56,653 bases of DNA from Verrucomicrobiaceae bacterium (lineage in GTDB: Bacteria > Verrucomicrobiota > Verrucomicrobiia > Chthoniobacterales > JAATET01): NCBI GenBank assembly GCA_027488755.1, contig JAIYAZ010000129.1, forward strand, positions 1-56,653, given 5' to 3'. The position numbers were made by a program, and so were the translations under genes. The notes beneath the pieces were generated by a model. That model had not been told where the DNA came from and did not search any database. It saw only the letters and a program-made list of their open reading frames with translations. Of the stretch, positions 37,034 through 45,864 are shown one piece after another (position 1 is the first letter of the stretch; every line of letters starts with the position of its first letter).

Positions 37034-40000
37034 TGAGCCAGCGGAATGCCACAACCTTTAGCCTTCTTCCCAAGGTTTGGTTAGTTTTGTTTACGACGGC
37101 GTTTGGCGTTGAACTTGTCCACCAATCATAAACGGGGGTTGCATCACCTAAAGCGCGAGACTCGTCAGTAAATGGACTAAATCTGTTTTTGAGCGCGGCA
37201 TCGGATTGATCCACATACTCGGGCAAGCGCTGCACCACCGCCTCTCCCCACGCTTTTCCTTCGACTTTACCGGTGTTCGAATTTCGCACGTCCCCATACA
37301 CTCGCACCGTAAAGGTATCTGACCGGACCGACATGACGGGGGCAAATGCCTGAACAACGTCTTGCTGCAAAAGATACCCCGGAACGCCAACCGAGGTCCG
37401 AGGAGCCACAAAGGAATTGGCCGATGTCAGTTGGGGACCGACCGACTGCCCCGTCCCGAGCCAATTATAATTCGACGAACCAGGTTGGAGAAAATCGGTC
37501 ACTCCATAAGGGTCACCCGGAGCATACGACTGACCGCCCTGAGTTGATACAAAGTCGGATAAAACCGCCTGTCCGCGGAACTTCGTATTGGAGTTCACGC
37601 TGGAATTATCTATCGCCGCCTGCAGCGCTCCCATTGTCGTCAGCTGAGACTTGGTTGTTCCGAGGCGACGATTGAGAAAATCTCCCATACTCAAAAATGG
37701 ACCACGCTTCTTCACTTCCGTAACGATTTTCTCTGCGAGATCGCGGACTTCGGCATCAGAAAGATCACGCATACCTTCCCAAAGCTCGTTTTTCTGACCG
37801 GAGAGGGTGAAACTCCAAAACCGCGGAATGGGATTATTAAGGTCCGTCGATCGGAAGTTAAAAGCTTGATTCTGCTTCACGTTCCAGAGACGAAATTCCT
37901 TGCCCCTCAAACTGGACAGAAGCGCAACCCAAGCTTCGACGGAAGTAGAGTTAACGTTGAACGCACCATCAACCATCAGATTCGAAGACGCTTTCAAAGT
38001 ATTCCTAAGATTCGCTTTGAACGTTTCCACCGTGCTGCCATCACCATCACGCTTCCAAAACTTAATTCGCGAGTTTGCAAGCTTGACGCTACCGGCCACA
38101 AAGCCATCAATCCCAGAAGGTTGGACGGGATACCTATCCAAGCTATTGGCTGCGACTCCAGCAGGAGGGATGGTTGATAGAAAATAGCGGTCAAACAGGC
38201 TCTGATTAGCGGCAAAACTGTGATCAAATACAAAATTCGTTTGAGCAGTTGTATTGATATTGTTTACTCGCAGGTTGACACTTCGGTCCAAAGAAACATC
38301 GGGACTTGCATAGGAACCCCCAACCGATAATCCTGGATAGGAGACGTAGTCGTAGCTTCCTCCACTAAAGTAGAAACTCGCCATGTGCGTAAACTGTCCG
38401 AGCGAAACTAGGGGCTGAAAGGGGATATCATACAGAATGGCGCGGAAATTCTGCGCGGGAACGTCTACCGGTCTGTCACCAACGCTATACTGTCCGCCAC
38501 TTGTGACGGTCTGAGAATTGACGGTGGCGGTCTGGACCTCGGCCGTAGAGGAGAATGCCTTCAAATACTGGCCATTTACTTCCCTCCAGAGCCCGTAGAC
38601 CACATCGGACATCGTCTCCGAGTTACCTTGGAAGACAGGCATGTTGGTTTGCGCATTCGCGTATGAAGTCGAATTTGATGATGACGTCATCCCTTTCGAG
38701 CGAATGCTGAACCCAATGATGAGGATTCCGCTCCCCTCAAGGGAATTGACTGCACCGGACCAGTTCTTATTCTGAAACACAACCGGCGTGGGGCGGAAAG
38801 TTTGGAAACGGTTGTTCTCTCGAACGCCGCCATCCGGCCAACCGGTCAATCCGGCATTGGGTGCCCCCGGCGCGATGGTGAAATACGATGTGTTCGCGCG
38901 CATTCTCCCGCTAGAGAAAGTGATGGCGATTGTCGCGCCCGGATCAACCGACGTAGGAAGCTTGATTCTCCTTCCGAAATCCGTGGAAACATTCGGATTA
39001 CTACTTTTCAGATCTGGGATCTGAGAAAAAATCTGCGCGCTGTTTTTCTGCCATTCGTCGGTGCTGGTTCCGTTTCCAGTAATCCACGACGTTGCGGTCG
39101 AGTCTGAGGCAAGTCCAAAGACGCGGAACTCACCCGGTTCAAGTCGGCGAACATCGGCAGGATCGACCCGCCAATCCAGGCTGGATGAGCCGATCGGAAC
39201 CGGAACGTCGAAGGGCTTGAGCCCAACGTTGTTCACGGTGATCCTAATAAGGTTGTTATTGTTAACGTTTAGGTAATTAGCGTTATAGTTATACGTGGCA
39301 TTCTGCGTCGTCACCAGAGGCACAGCGTAAGGATTCCACAAGACAAACAGAGGCATCGACTTAATGTAGAGATCGTATTTGTTCGTGCTCGTATTAAACT
39401 CGCTGGTGATCGTCACATCCATTCGAGCCAAAGCAACCTTGGGCAAAAGCGGACTAGACACATGCTTATTGGTGAATCCCTGATCGTTATAGTTCGTAAG
39501 CGCTTGCGTCAGATTGCCTTGCGTCGAATAAAATCCCGTTATGCCGGCCGGAATTCCACCGGGATTCGTTCCCGCCCCCAAAGGAGCTCGCCACATCGGT
39601 GATGTTGTCTTAAAAAGGTTATAAAATTTGTAGAGCGTGAACCACTGTAACCCGTCAATCTTCACTTGATTTGTTGAGAAACTCGGATTTTGGGAGCCAT
39701 TGTAGGCAACTCGCGAGTTCGCTGGGCGGTAGACATAAATGGCACTTTTTCCCGAGCCGGAGGTGTTTTGGAGCCGCTTGAAGTTACCGCTTGGATTAGT
39801 GTTATTTACGAAGTCGTCTTCAAACGCAGCCGTCAGGTCAAACTTCAAACCTCCATCCCTTACATTCGAAAGGACGCCCCGCGAATAGATGGTTAGGTCC
39901 GTAAGGAGACGTTTATCAGAAAATCCCGCCTTGTTGGTTCCGCTCAGTTGCTTTAGCGAAGAGAAGTTACTGACTTTTTCCGAGTTTTCGTCCCGCAGGA

Positions 40001-40799
40001 TTGAGCTGGTGAAGGGCGAATCCTTAATCTTGGTAACCTCGTAGGATCCGGGTGCAAACGACGCAGCCGTCGAAGTTAAATAGTCAGACCGGCTCCCGAT
40101 AGATTCCGGAATTTTTGTTGAGGCAGGTAGGACGTTTGCTTTTATTCCTTCATCCGACACCCAGTAGGCATATCCCCCGCTGGTTTGGTTCGTCGTTTGG
40201 CCGTTGGTTTTTGGAACAATTATTGGAACAACAGGAGCAACCACAGATAAATTCTGATCTGCGCCTATATTCTTAGCTAACTCGACCGCGGTAAAGCTTG
40301 TCGGGGCATTCCTTTCCAAGGTCCCGGTCCAGCTCGTTGGATCGAGCTTAGCGGATTGCTTGGGCTGCGAAATCAGCCATTCTGGGCCTTCCTGGGAGGT
40401 GCTCCAAGAGCGAAGATCCGGTCCTGTCCCAACGTCCAGCATGTTATTCGCACCAGAATTGGCATTGAAGGTTTTCCAGACGCCGGTCCACAAGGGATTT
40501 GCCAGCGATGATTTTGATACATCAATGGTCGAGTTATCGAGAATGTCCGCTCGCGCCGAAACCCTCTGGTCGGGACCCACGGCTTTTTGCATTTGGGCGA
40601 GTGCCGAATTAAGGGCAAATAGCGCATTTTGGCGGGCCGCCTCGGTTTTAGCCGCGTTGGAAGCAGCGCGGCGCTCGATTTGGGAAAGCATGGTCGTGCC
40701 CACGACGAGCACGGTCACCAGGGCCAGGATCAGCAGGACGCCGACCAGCGTGAAAGCACGGGGCGAGGGTTCGAGTCGGATACGATGGGGAGGGAACAT
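37017..40799 (-). CDS. Verru_Chthon cassette protein A, copy 2 (large GspK-like pseudopilin)
   Basis: ATG at 40799 gives 1260 residues starting MFPPHRIRLEPSPRAFTLVG; 72 in-frame codons upstream were excluded because they separate the prepilin leader from any start. The leader cleaves before Phe of AFTLVGVLLILALV; Glu at +5 is replaced by Gly, as in GspK. A long helix with IERRAASNAAKTEAARQNA follows, then a very large beta-rich region and, near residue 1032, the FLNRR segment in a GPFLSMGDFLNRR block that resembles the SAM/HhH-like part of GspK. It ends in FRWLNETDL. The paralogue at 41965-45681 shares the N- and C-terminal blocks. It probably caps a type II-like pseudopilus. GC content is near 50%, well below the window average. 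Confidence 0.8.
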   Translation of the reverse strand: MFPPHRIRLEPSPRAFTLVGVLLILALVTVLVVGTTMLSQIERRAASNAAKTEAARQNALFALNSALAQMQKAVGPDQRVSARADILDNSTIDVSKSSLANPLWTGVWKTFNANSGANNMLDVGTGPDLRSWSTSQEGPEWLISQPKQSAKLDPTSWTGTLERNAPTSFTAVELAKNIGADQNLSVVAPVVPIIVPKTNGQTTNQTSGGYAYWVSDEGIKANVLPASTKIPESIGSRSDYLTSTAASFAPGSYEVTKIKDSPFTSSILRDENSEKVSNFSSLKQLSGTNKAGFSDKRLLTDLTIYSRGVLSNVRDGGLKFDLTAAFEDDFVNNTNPSGNFKRLQNTSGSGKSAIYVYRPANSRVAYNGSQNPSFSTNQVKIDGLQWFTLYKFYNLFKTTSPMWRAPLGAGTNPGGIPAGITGFYSTQGNLTQALTNYNDQGFTNKHVSSPLLPKVALARMDVTITSEFNTSTNKYDLYIKSMPLFVLWNPYAVPLVTTQNATYNYNANYLNVNNNNLIRITVNNVGLKPFDVPVPIGSSSLDWRVDPADVRRLEPGEFRVFGLASDSTATSWITGNGTSTDEWQKNSAQIFSQIPDLKSSNPNVSTDFGRRIKLPTSVDPGATIAITFSSGRMRANTSYFTIAPGAPNAGLTGWPDGGVRENNRFQTFRPTPVVFQNKNWSGAVNSLEGSGILIIGFSIRSKGMTSSSNSTSYANAQTNMPVFQGNSETMSDVVYGLWREVNGQYLKAFSSTAEVQTATVNSQTVTSGGQYSVGDRPVDVPAQNFRAILYDIPFQPLVSLGQFTHMASFYFSGGSYDYVSYPGLSVGGSYASPDVSLDRSVNLRVNNINTTAQTNFVFDHSFAANQSLFDRYFLSTIPPAGVAANSLDRYPVQPSGIDGFVAGSVKLANSRIKFWKRDGDGSTVETFKANLRNTLKASSNLMVDGAFNVNSTSVEAWVALLSSLRGKEFRLWNVKQNQAFNFRSTDLNNPIPRFWSFTLSGQKNELWEGMRDLSDAEVRDLAEKIVTEVKKRGPFLSMGDFLNRRLGTTKSQLTTMGALQAAIDNSSVNSNTKFRGQAVLSDFVSTQGGQSYAPGDPYGVTDFLQPGSSNYNWLGTGQSVGPQLTSANSFVAPRTSVGVPGYLLQQDVVQAFAPVMSVRSDTFTVRVYGDVRNSNTGKVEGKAWGEAVVQRLPEYVDQSDAALKNRFSPFTDESRALGDATPVYDWWTSSTPNAVVNKTNQTLGRRLKVVAFRWLNETDL
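40663..40757 (-). repeat. 95-bp near-identical segment shared by A1 and A2 (copy in A2)
   Basis: This stretch encoding the transmembrane pilin helix differs from 45461-45555 at only about nine of 95 positions, although most of the two genes has diverged strongly. It is also GC-richer than the rest of A2. Confidence 0.75.
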
Positions 40800-41144
40800 C
40801 TCGAAATGGCGGCGAACGTCACGGAACCGCAAATTTTGATTAGATTTCTTTGCAGAGACGCTTGGGATAGAGAAATGCAGGGGGACAGACGGCGGAATAC
40901 CTGCTTTGTGGGGGGAGCAGCTGATAGGGGAATGAACTACCTCAACAGTATGAATTCCGCCCCTTCTCGCAACATAAATTTCCAGAAAAGCGAATTTTTG
41001 TGATAAAGTTTCCATTCCTTCATCGCGACCCAGTTATTCGTTCTCCCACAACCCTGCCAAAAGGACCGGATTCGCGAGGGCGGAGGTTGTCCCACCGAGA
41101 AACGGGGTTGCCGCGACCGCAGGCCTGAACCAGCGGGACGGGGT
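40800..41144 (-). other. 345-bp intergenic region between X1 and A2
   Basis: No credible gene is present. It is moderately AT-rich in its middle and includes AATTTTTGTGAT (40993-41004), identical to 12 bp of the operator-like element at 33002-33035 but lacking the other palindrome arm. It may hold a secondary promoter for the A2-X2-D-B-C block. No strong terminator was seen after X1. Confidence 0.4.
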
Positions 41145-41939
41145 TCACCGCACGGTTTCTGGGCCGGTTTTTTTATCCGGCGGACGGAGGTAGGAGAAAT
41201 CCGCGCTCTCGGCGAGGCGCTGCACGCGAAGTTCACCGGGGCGGCGGTCGGTGTTGATGATGACGAGGGTGCGGACCATGGGGTTGAAGGCCCAATTGTT
41301 TCCGTAAACGGGTTTCCAAGCTCCGCTGATTTCGGCCGCAATTTTGCAGAAAATGGTCCTTCGTTCGCTGTCGGCTTTGGTCTCGATCACGCGATCCGTG
41401 AGGGGATTCAGTTTGATGGCATTATCCGCGAGAGAGGCACCGAGAAGGTTGGGCGAGAGATTGAGAAAGCGGTAGGAACCGGCGGGAAAACTTTTTAGAT
41501 CCTCGGGGATCACTCGAACGATATAAGCCTCGTCCTTGACGGGGCGCTTAAAAAAAAGAAGCAGGGGCCAGGGGCCTCCGTCCTTCAGTTCGGCGGTGGC
41601 GACCACCGTGCGGGTGGCGTTGCCTGCGACGTCCCTCGTAATGCGGTAAAACTCGATCGGCGTTGGGCCGTTGTAGGGGAAGAAGACCGAACGGCTGTCG
41701 GCGGGAACTTCGAAGGGAACGCCGGAGGCTCCCTTGGTGTCGTAGAGGAGTCCATCGACCGACTCCAGCCAACCGACAGTGCGAAACTGGATGTTTACGG
41801 TGGGCTTGCCCTCCTCGGTTTGGGCCGACATGTTCCCGACTCCCGCCAAGGCGCAAAAAAGAGGGAGCAGGATTGCCAGCCGGTAGTGTTGGCCGATACT
41901 CCAAGAAAGTCGCAAACCGGGATTTTTAAAAAGGGTCAT
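41145..41939 (-). CDS. Secreted cassette partner protein X1 (unrecognised family)
   Basis: ATG at 41939 gives 264 residues; a TTG six codons earlier was rejected. A hydrophobic segment after a basic N-terminus (LAILLPLFCALAGVGNMSA) looks like a signal peptide ending near residue 39. No known domain was recognised. Blocks shared with X2 are FRTVGW, FPAGSYRFLNLS and YGNNWAFNPMVRTLVI near residue 211. It starts 25 bp after the stop of A1, repeating the A-then-X order of the second pair. It is GC-richer than X2, so the two copies have drifted or have different histories. Confidence 0.75.
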   Translation of the reverse strand: MTLFKNPGLRLSWSIGQHYRLAILLPLFCALAGVGNMSAQTEEGKPTVNIQFRTVGWLESVDGLLYDTKGASGVPFEVPADSRSVFFPYNGPTPIEFYRITRDVAGNATRTVVATAELKDGGPWPLLLFFKRPVKDEAYIVRVIPEDLKSFPAGSYRFLNLSPNLLGASLADNAIKLNPLTDRVIETKADSERRTIFCKIAAEISGAWKPVYGNNWAFNPMVRTLVIINTDRRPGELRVQRLAESADFSYLRPPDKKTGPETVR

Positions 41940-41964
41940 GGGAGGAGGGCGGTGCAAGGGGGAA

Positions 41965-44900
41965 CTAGATATCGCTTTCGTTCAGCCAGCGGAAGGAGAC
42001 GACCTTGAACCGGCGGCCCAGCAGGCGATTCGTGTCTTTGACCGCGGAAACAGCGGCGGCGGCGGAACCGGTGGGAGGGCGAACGGCGGGGTCGGTTGGA
42101 TCGATAAACTCGGGCACTCGTTGCACCACGGCCTCGGCCCAAGCCTTGCCCTCGACGACATCAGAGTTGGGATTCCTGACTTCGCCGTAAGCGCGAATGA
42201 TGAATGTGTCGGAGCGGGCGGCGATGACTGGAGCCAGAACTTGCACCAAGTCCTGCTGCATGAGGTAGCCAGGCGTCCCCAAAGCGGTATTCCAAAAATC
42301 GACCATGGAGTATTTCATGTTTTCCAAAATAAATGCCGGAGCTTTTGGCTCGAGTGGTGCTGCCGCATTCACGGGCATCCCCGAGCTTTTGATTTCGCTA
42401 TTAATCGAAGTGGCGTCGATAGCTGCTTGGAGAGCACCCGATCGCGTTAGAGGACCAGCCGTTCCCAAGCGGCGATTGAGAAAGTCAGCAAGAGAAAGAA
42501 AGGGGCCGCGCAACTTAACCTGCTCGACGATCCGGGTGGCTAGGTCCGTGAGTTGGATGTCCGTGAGCAGACGAACTCCCGACCACGGGGTCTCGCGGGA
42601 ACCTGGTATGTTGGCGGTCGCGTTACCAGATGCGCTCCAAAAACGAGAAATCAGAGTGCCCGTGGATGGATTCATCGTTACTGCTTTCCGAGCAGTCGCA
42701 TCAAACAACTCAAGCTGCCCGCCACTAACGCCCGCCAGCACCGCCTTCCAAGCCTCGACCGATGTGCTGTTGATGTTGAAGGCACCATCCAGCAGCAGGT
42801 TGGCGGCGGCTTTGTTCACATCCCGCAAGTCCTCCAGTAGTGGCGGCGCGCCATTCGCAGGGTAAGGCTTCATCCTGGTATTGAGGAGCGGGGTGGATGC
42901 ATCGGACAGCGTTGTGCCGGAATTCGCACGGTTGAAATCGCTCCAGTAGGGCGGATAGGTCGTGGCTGGGGCATTAAGGTCCTTGGGCGGGACGGTGGAA
43001 AAGAAGAACCGGTCGAACAGGGCCTCGTTGGCCAGAAAACTATCGTCTAAGAAAAGCTTCGAATTCGGAATATTCCCGCCCGCCGTTCCGATCCCCAAGC
43101 TCAGGGCGGTGCGGTCCGTCTGAATAATCGGTGAGGCGTACGAGCCGCCCACAAACATGGAGCCAAATACCAACTGCTCATAAACCCCAATCGAGCGGAA
43201 GTTCGCGCTGGACATGTGCGAGAATTGCCCCAGGGAAAGCATGGGGATGCGCGGCACATCCCGCAAAACCACCCTAGTTCCGGGGGCGGCGGCAACCCCC
43301 GCGCTCTCATTACCGAAGGAGGTTTCCCAAGGGGCGGCATCGTCGAGCAGCACGTCGGTCTCGCCGCTGAGATAGTTATCGCCCAAGGGGCTGAGATAAA
43401 CTTCCTGCCACACGAAGGAAAAATTGTCGTCGATGGGTGAAGCCGATGCGGCATTGCCAGAGAAAAGGGGGACCTTGGTCGTTGCATTACTGTAGGTCCG
43501 ATTACTGGACGAGGTAGCAAGTCCCTTCGTTCGCACGTAAAACCCGATGATGCGGCGGGGGGCACCGTTGAGCGATTGAATCTGTAGACCCGAGGGCCAG
43601 GTTTTGCTCGCGGCGGCGGTTTCCCACCCCCCACTACCAGAGTAGCGGGTGGCGATGTTGGTGACGGCTCCATCATTCCAAGGCCATTTTAGACCATCGG
43701 GAAGGGCGTAGGTGTCGATGAATGCGCACCGCAACCGAAGCTGACTGATCAACACATTGATCGTGGCATTGCCATCGGTCGTGCCGCTGAATCCGGGCAG
43801 GTCGGTAGTTTGCGAGAAGTCTGCCGACATGTCGGCATCGCTCACCAGATCAGTGAACGTGTGGGCGGCGAGGATGGACGTTCTGGGAACGTCCTGGTTC
43901 AACGCAAAAACCCGGGTCTCACCGGGCTCCAAAACGTTGCAAGCCCCCGCGGCCGTCCGAAGCTGCAGACGTCCGCGATATTCCGTCTCCTGATTGAGCA
44001 CGATGGCATTGGCGGCAAAGGCCGGCGCGTTATCATACGGATCATCAAAGGGGGTTGGCAGAAGCACGGGACTCCCACCGACCGCAACGTTGATAGAGGT
44101 TCGCGTTCCTGCCGTGGCAAACGCACCAACGTTGCGCTGAAACTGGTAGTTGTTGAACTGGAGCTGCACGCTGTAGGGATTCCAAAGCACGAGTTGGGGA
44201 TAGTAGTGGAGGCGAAGTCTCCAAAGGCCGGCCTGAAAGTAACTCGACAGGGCAATATCCACCCGATAGGCGATCGGAACGGGCATGAGGGCACCGAGTT
44301 TGGCGATGCTCGTGCCATTGCTAGACACATTCAGGGAAATCACCCTCTGCGAAACCACGCCCGGGAGCACCGCAGGATTTCCGTTGCTCGTTGGAGTGAT
44401 GGATGAGCGAGTCAAGCCGGGCGTTGGAACGGGCATCTGCCCCTTGTAGGAATTGTAAAAGGAGTAGAGGGAAAACCAGTGCAAGCCGTCGGTCGGCGGA
44501 CTCACTCCGGTATCAATTGGGGGCACGCTCAGACCCGCACTCGTGGCCGACCGATAGAGCATGCCCGCACCGTAACCATAATCGTTGCTCAACGCCGCGT
44601 AGGCCGAGCCATTCTCAAAGGCCGCGGTGAGATCTTTGCGCAGTCCGCCCCGCCGGACGTCGGCCAAGACTCCAGCACTGCACGAAGTCGCATCCGCCGC
44701 CAGCAGCGAAGACTTGTTTCCGGAGAGGCTACCCGCAGCGACTCCAGGCACCCTTTGAAGGGAGGCTAATGTGGAGACTTTTGCCAAGTCCTCCGAAGCG
44801 GTGGCCCGTAAATCCGTCTGGTTAACCGAACCGAGGATTCCTTTATGGGGAGCCGCCGCCTGGGAGGCGAGATGGTGGAGTTGGCGCTCTACGGGCCCAG

Positions 44901-45681
44901 GGGCAACCAAGGTTGGCGCGGGCGAATTCACCTTTGCCTTCACCCCCTCATCCGAGACCCAATAGGCGTAGGCGCCGGCTGTCACCGTCTGGTTTCCCAT
45001 CGGTTTCTTGAGCTCGACCAAGGGAACGGTAACCGTCGAGACTGATGCAACCCGACCATAGTTGCGGGCTATCACCACCGCGTCGCGGGAACTTCCGGAA
45101 CTCACTCCGGCGAAAGTCAACGGGCTGATTTGAGGGGCGCTGTTTCCGGGGTTTGAAACCAACCATATGGCAGCCTGAGCTTTATCGGAAGCTGTCGGAT
45201 TGGCGGCACCCAGGCTGGTCACGCGCTGCGGCGTGCCGGTGTTCACGCGGTCGAGGCTCGCGTTGCCGGTGACCCATGCGCCGGTCCAGTAGGGTTGATT
45301 CACGCCGTCGATCGTCGCGCTCGCGGCATCGCTGTCCAAAATCTCCGCGCGAGCCGTCACCCGCTGGTCGGGGCCGGTCTCTTTCTGCAGCTGGCCGATC
45401 GCCGTCGTGAGCGCAAAGAGGGCGTTTTGGCGGGCGGTTTCGGTCTTGGCCGCGTTGGCGGCGGCGCGGCGCTCGATTTGGGAGAGCATGGTCGTGCCCA
45501 CGACGAGCACGGTCACCAAGGCCAGAATCAACAGCACGCCCACCAGCGTAAACGCCCGCGTCCTCCCCCCAGACCGCCGGGGCTTCGGGCAAGGGCGGCG
45601 GCGTTCGCGATGCGCGCCCGCGGACGGGAACGGACTCGGACTGGTCACCTTGGTGGCCGCCTGGCGGGGGATACGGATCAT
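41965..45681 (-). CDS. Verru_Chthon cassette protein A, copy 1 (large GspK-like pseudopilin)
   Basis: The 1238-residue protein has a 43-residue basic leader ahead of AFTLVGVLLILALVTVLVVG; cleavage would fall between Ala and Phe, and Glu at +5 is Gly as in GspK. The following helix (IERRAAANAAKTETARQNA) is nearly identical to copy 2. A large beta-rich body follows, then GPFLSLADFLNRRLG near residue 1058 and the C-terminal FRWLNESDI. It is the first gene of the cassette, preceded by a terminator for the rhamnose gene and a promoter region with a TTTGCGCAAA palindrome. It is a likely tip pseudopilin or surface-exposed adhesin of a type II-like system; its export partners are not visible here. 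Confidence 0.82.
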   Translation of the reverse strand: MIRIPRQAATKVTSPSPFPSAGAHRERRRPCPKPRRSGGRTRAFTLVGVLLILALVTVLVVGTTMLSQIERRAAANAAKTETARQNALFALTTAIGQLQKETGPDQRVTARAEILDSDAASATIDGVNQPYWTGAWVTGNASLDRVNTGTPQRVTSLGAANPTASDKAQAAIWLVSNPGNSAPQISPLTFAGVSSGSSRDAVVIARNYGRVASVSTVTVPLVELKKPMGNQTVTAGAYAYWVSDEGVKAKVNSPAPTLVAPGPVERQLHHLASQAAAPHKGILGSVNQTDLRATASEDLAKVSTLASLQRVPGVAAGSLSGNKSSLLAADATSCSAGVLADVRRGGLRKDLTAAFENGSAYAALSNDYGYGAGMLYRSATSAGLSVPPIDTGVSPPTDGLHWFSLYSFYNSYKGQMPVPTPGLTRSSITPTSNGNPAVLPGVVSQRVISLNVSSNGTSIAKLGALMPVPIAYRVDIALSSYFQAGLWRLRLHYYPQLVLWNPYSVQLQFNNYQFQRNVGAFATAGTRTSINVAVGGSPVLLPTPFDDPYDNAPAFAANAIVLNQETEYRGRLQLRTAAGACNVLEPGETRVFALNQDVPRTSILAAHTFTDLVSDADMSADFSQTTDLPGFSGTTDGNATINVLISQLRLRCAFIDTYALPDGLKWPWNDGAVTNIATRYSGSGGWETAAASKTWPSGLQIQSLNGAPRRIIGFYVRTKGLATSSSNRTYSNATTKVPLFSGNAASASPIDDNFSFVWQEVYLSPLGDNYLSGETDVLLDDAAPWETSFGNESAGVAAAPGTRVVLRDVPRIPMLSLGQFSHMSSANFRSIGVYEQLVFGSMFVGGSYASPIIQTDRTALSLGIGTAGGNIPNSKLFLDDSFLANEALFDRFFFSTVPPKDLNAPATTYPPYWSDFNRANSGTTLSDASTPLLNTRMKPYPANGAPPLLEDLRDVNKAAANLLLDGAFNINSTSVEAWKAVLAGVSGGQLELFDATARKAVTMNPSTGTLISRFWSASGNATANIPGSRETPWSGVRLLTDIQLTDLATRIVEQVKLRGPFLSLADFLNRRLGTAGPLTRSGALQAAIDATSINSEIKSSGMPVNAAAPLEPKAPAFILENMKYSMVDFWNTALGTPGYLMQQDLVQVLAPVIAARSDTFIIRAYGEVRNPNSDVVEGKAWAEAVVQRVPEFIDPTDPAVRPPTGSAAAAVSAVKDTNRLLGRRFKVVSFRWLNESDI
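45461..45555 (-). repeat. 95-bp near-identical segment shared by A1 and A2 (copy in A1)
   Basis: Partner of 40663-40757, with roughly 90% identity by eye, covering the transmembrane pilin helix. Confidence 0.75.
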
Positions 45682-45755
45682 TACGGGGAGAATACCACTT
45701 CCAACTTAAGCGCGAAGGTCGGCCTCTCAATAAAATTTACCTGTTTAAGTGAAAT

Positions 45756-45765
45756 TTTGCGCAAA
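45756..45765 (-). promoter_or_regulatory. TTTGCGCAAA palindrome upstream of the A1 gene
   Basis: A perfect 10-bp palindrome with a CG centre, as seen in many LacI-family operators, sits 75 bp ahead of the A1 start in an AT-rich stretch (45720-45770) that probably holds the cassette promoter. The site is short, so chance is possible. The rest of 45682-45805 shows no gene. Confidence 0.35.
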
Positions 45766-45805
45766 TGTTTTCGGCCGATAACCCGAAGTTCCGGCCCGCC
45801 CCCGC

Positions 45806-45845
45806 AAAAAAAAGACCGCGCCAACCCGGTTGGGCTGACGCGGTC
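45806..45845 (-). terminator. Intrinsic terminator after the rhamnose aldolase/dehydrogenase gene
   Basis: On the minus strand GACCGCG...CCAACC-G-GGTTGG-CGCGGTC forms a long stem, followed by eight Ts. It starts 19 bp after the stop at 45865 and separates this gene from the pseudopilin cassette. Confidence 0.92.
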
Positions 45846-45864
45846 GAGATGGGGCCGGCGCGCG

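Noticed and set aside
40993-41004. Third copy of the operator-like element (AATTTTTGTGAT)
   Set aside because: Only 12 bp match; the left palindrome arm and the AAATTTC box at the right spacing are missing.
40800-41015. 72-residue extension of pseudopilin A2
   Set aside because: Prepilin leaders are short; ATG at 40799 directly precedes the prepilin signature.
36284-41140. Genomic island or transposon explaining the AT-rich block
   Set aside because: No transposase, integrase, tRNA or terminal inverted repeats were seen at its edges, and it is embedded in overlapping cassette genes.
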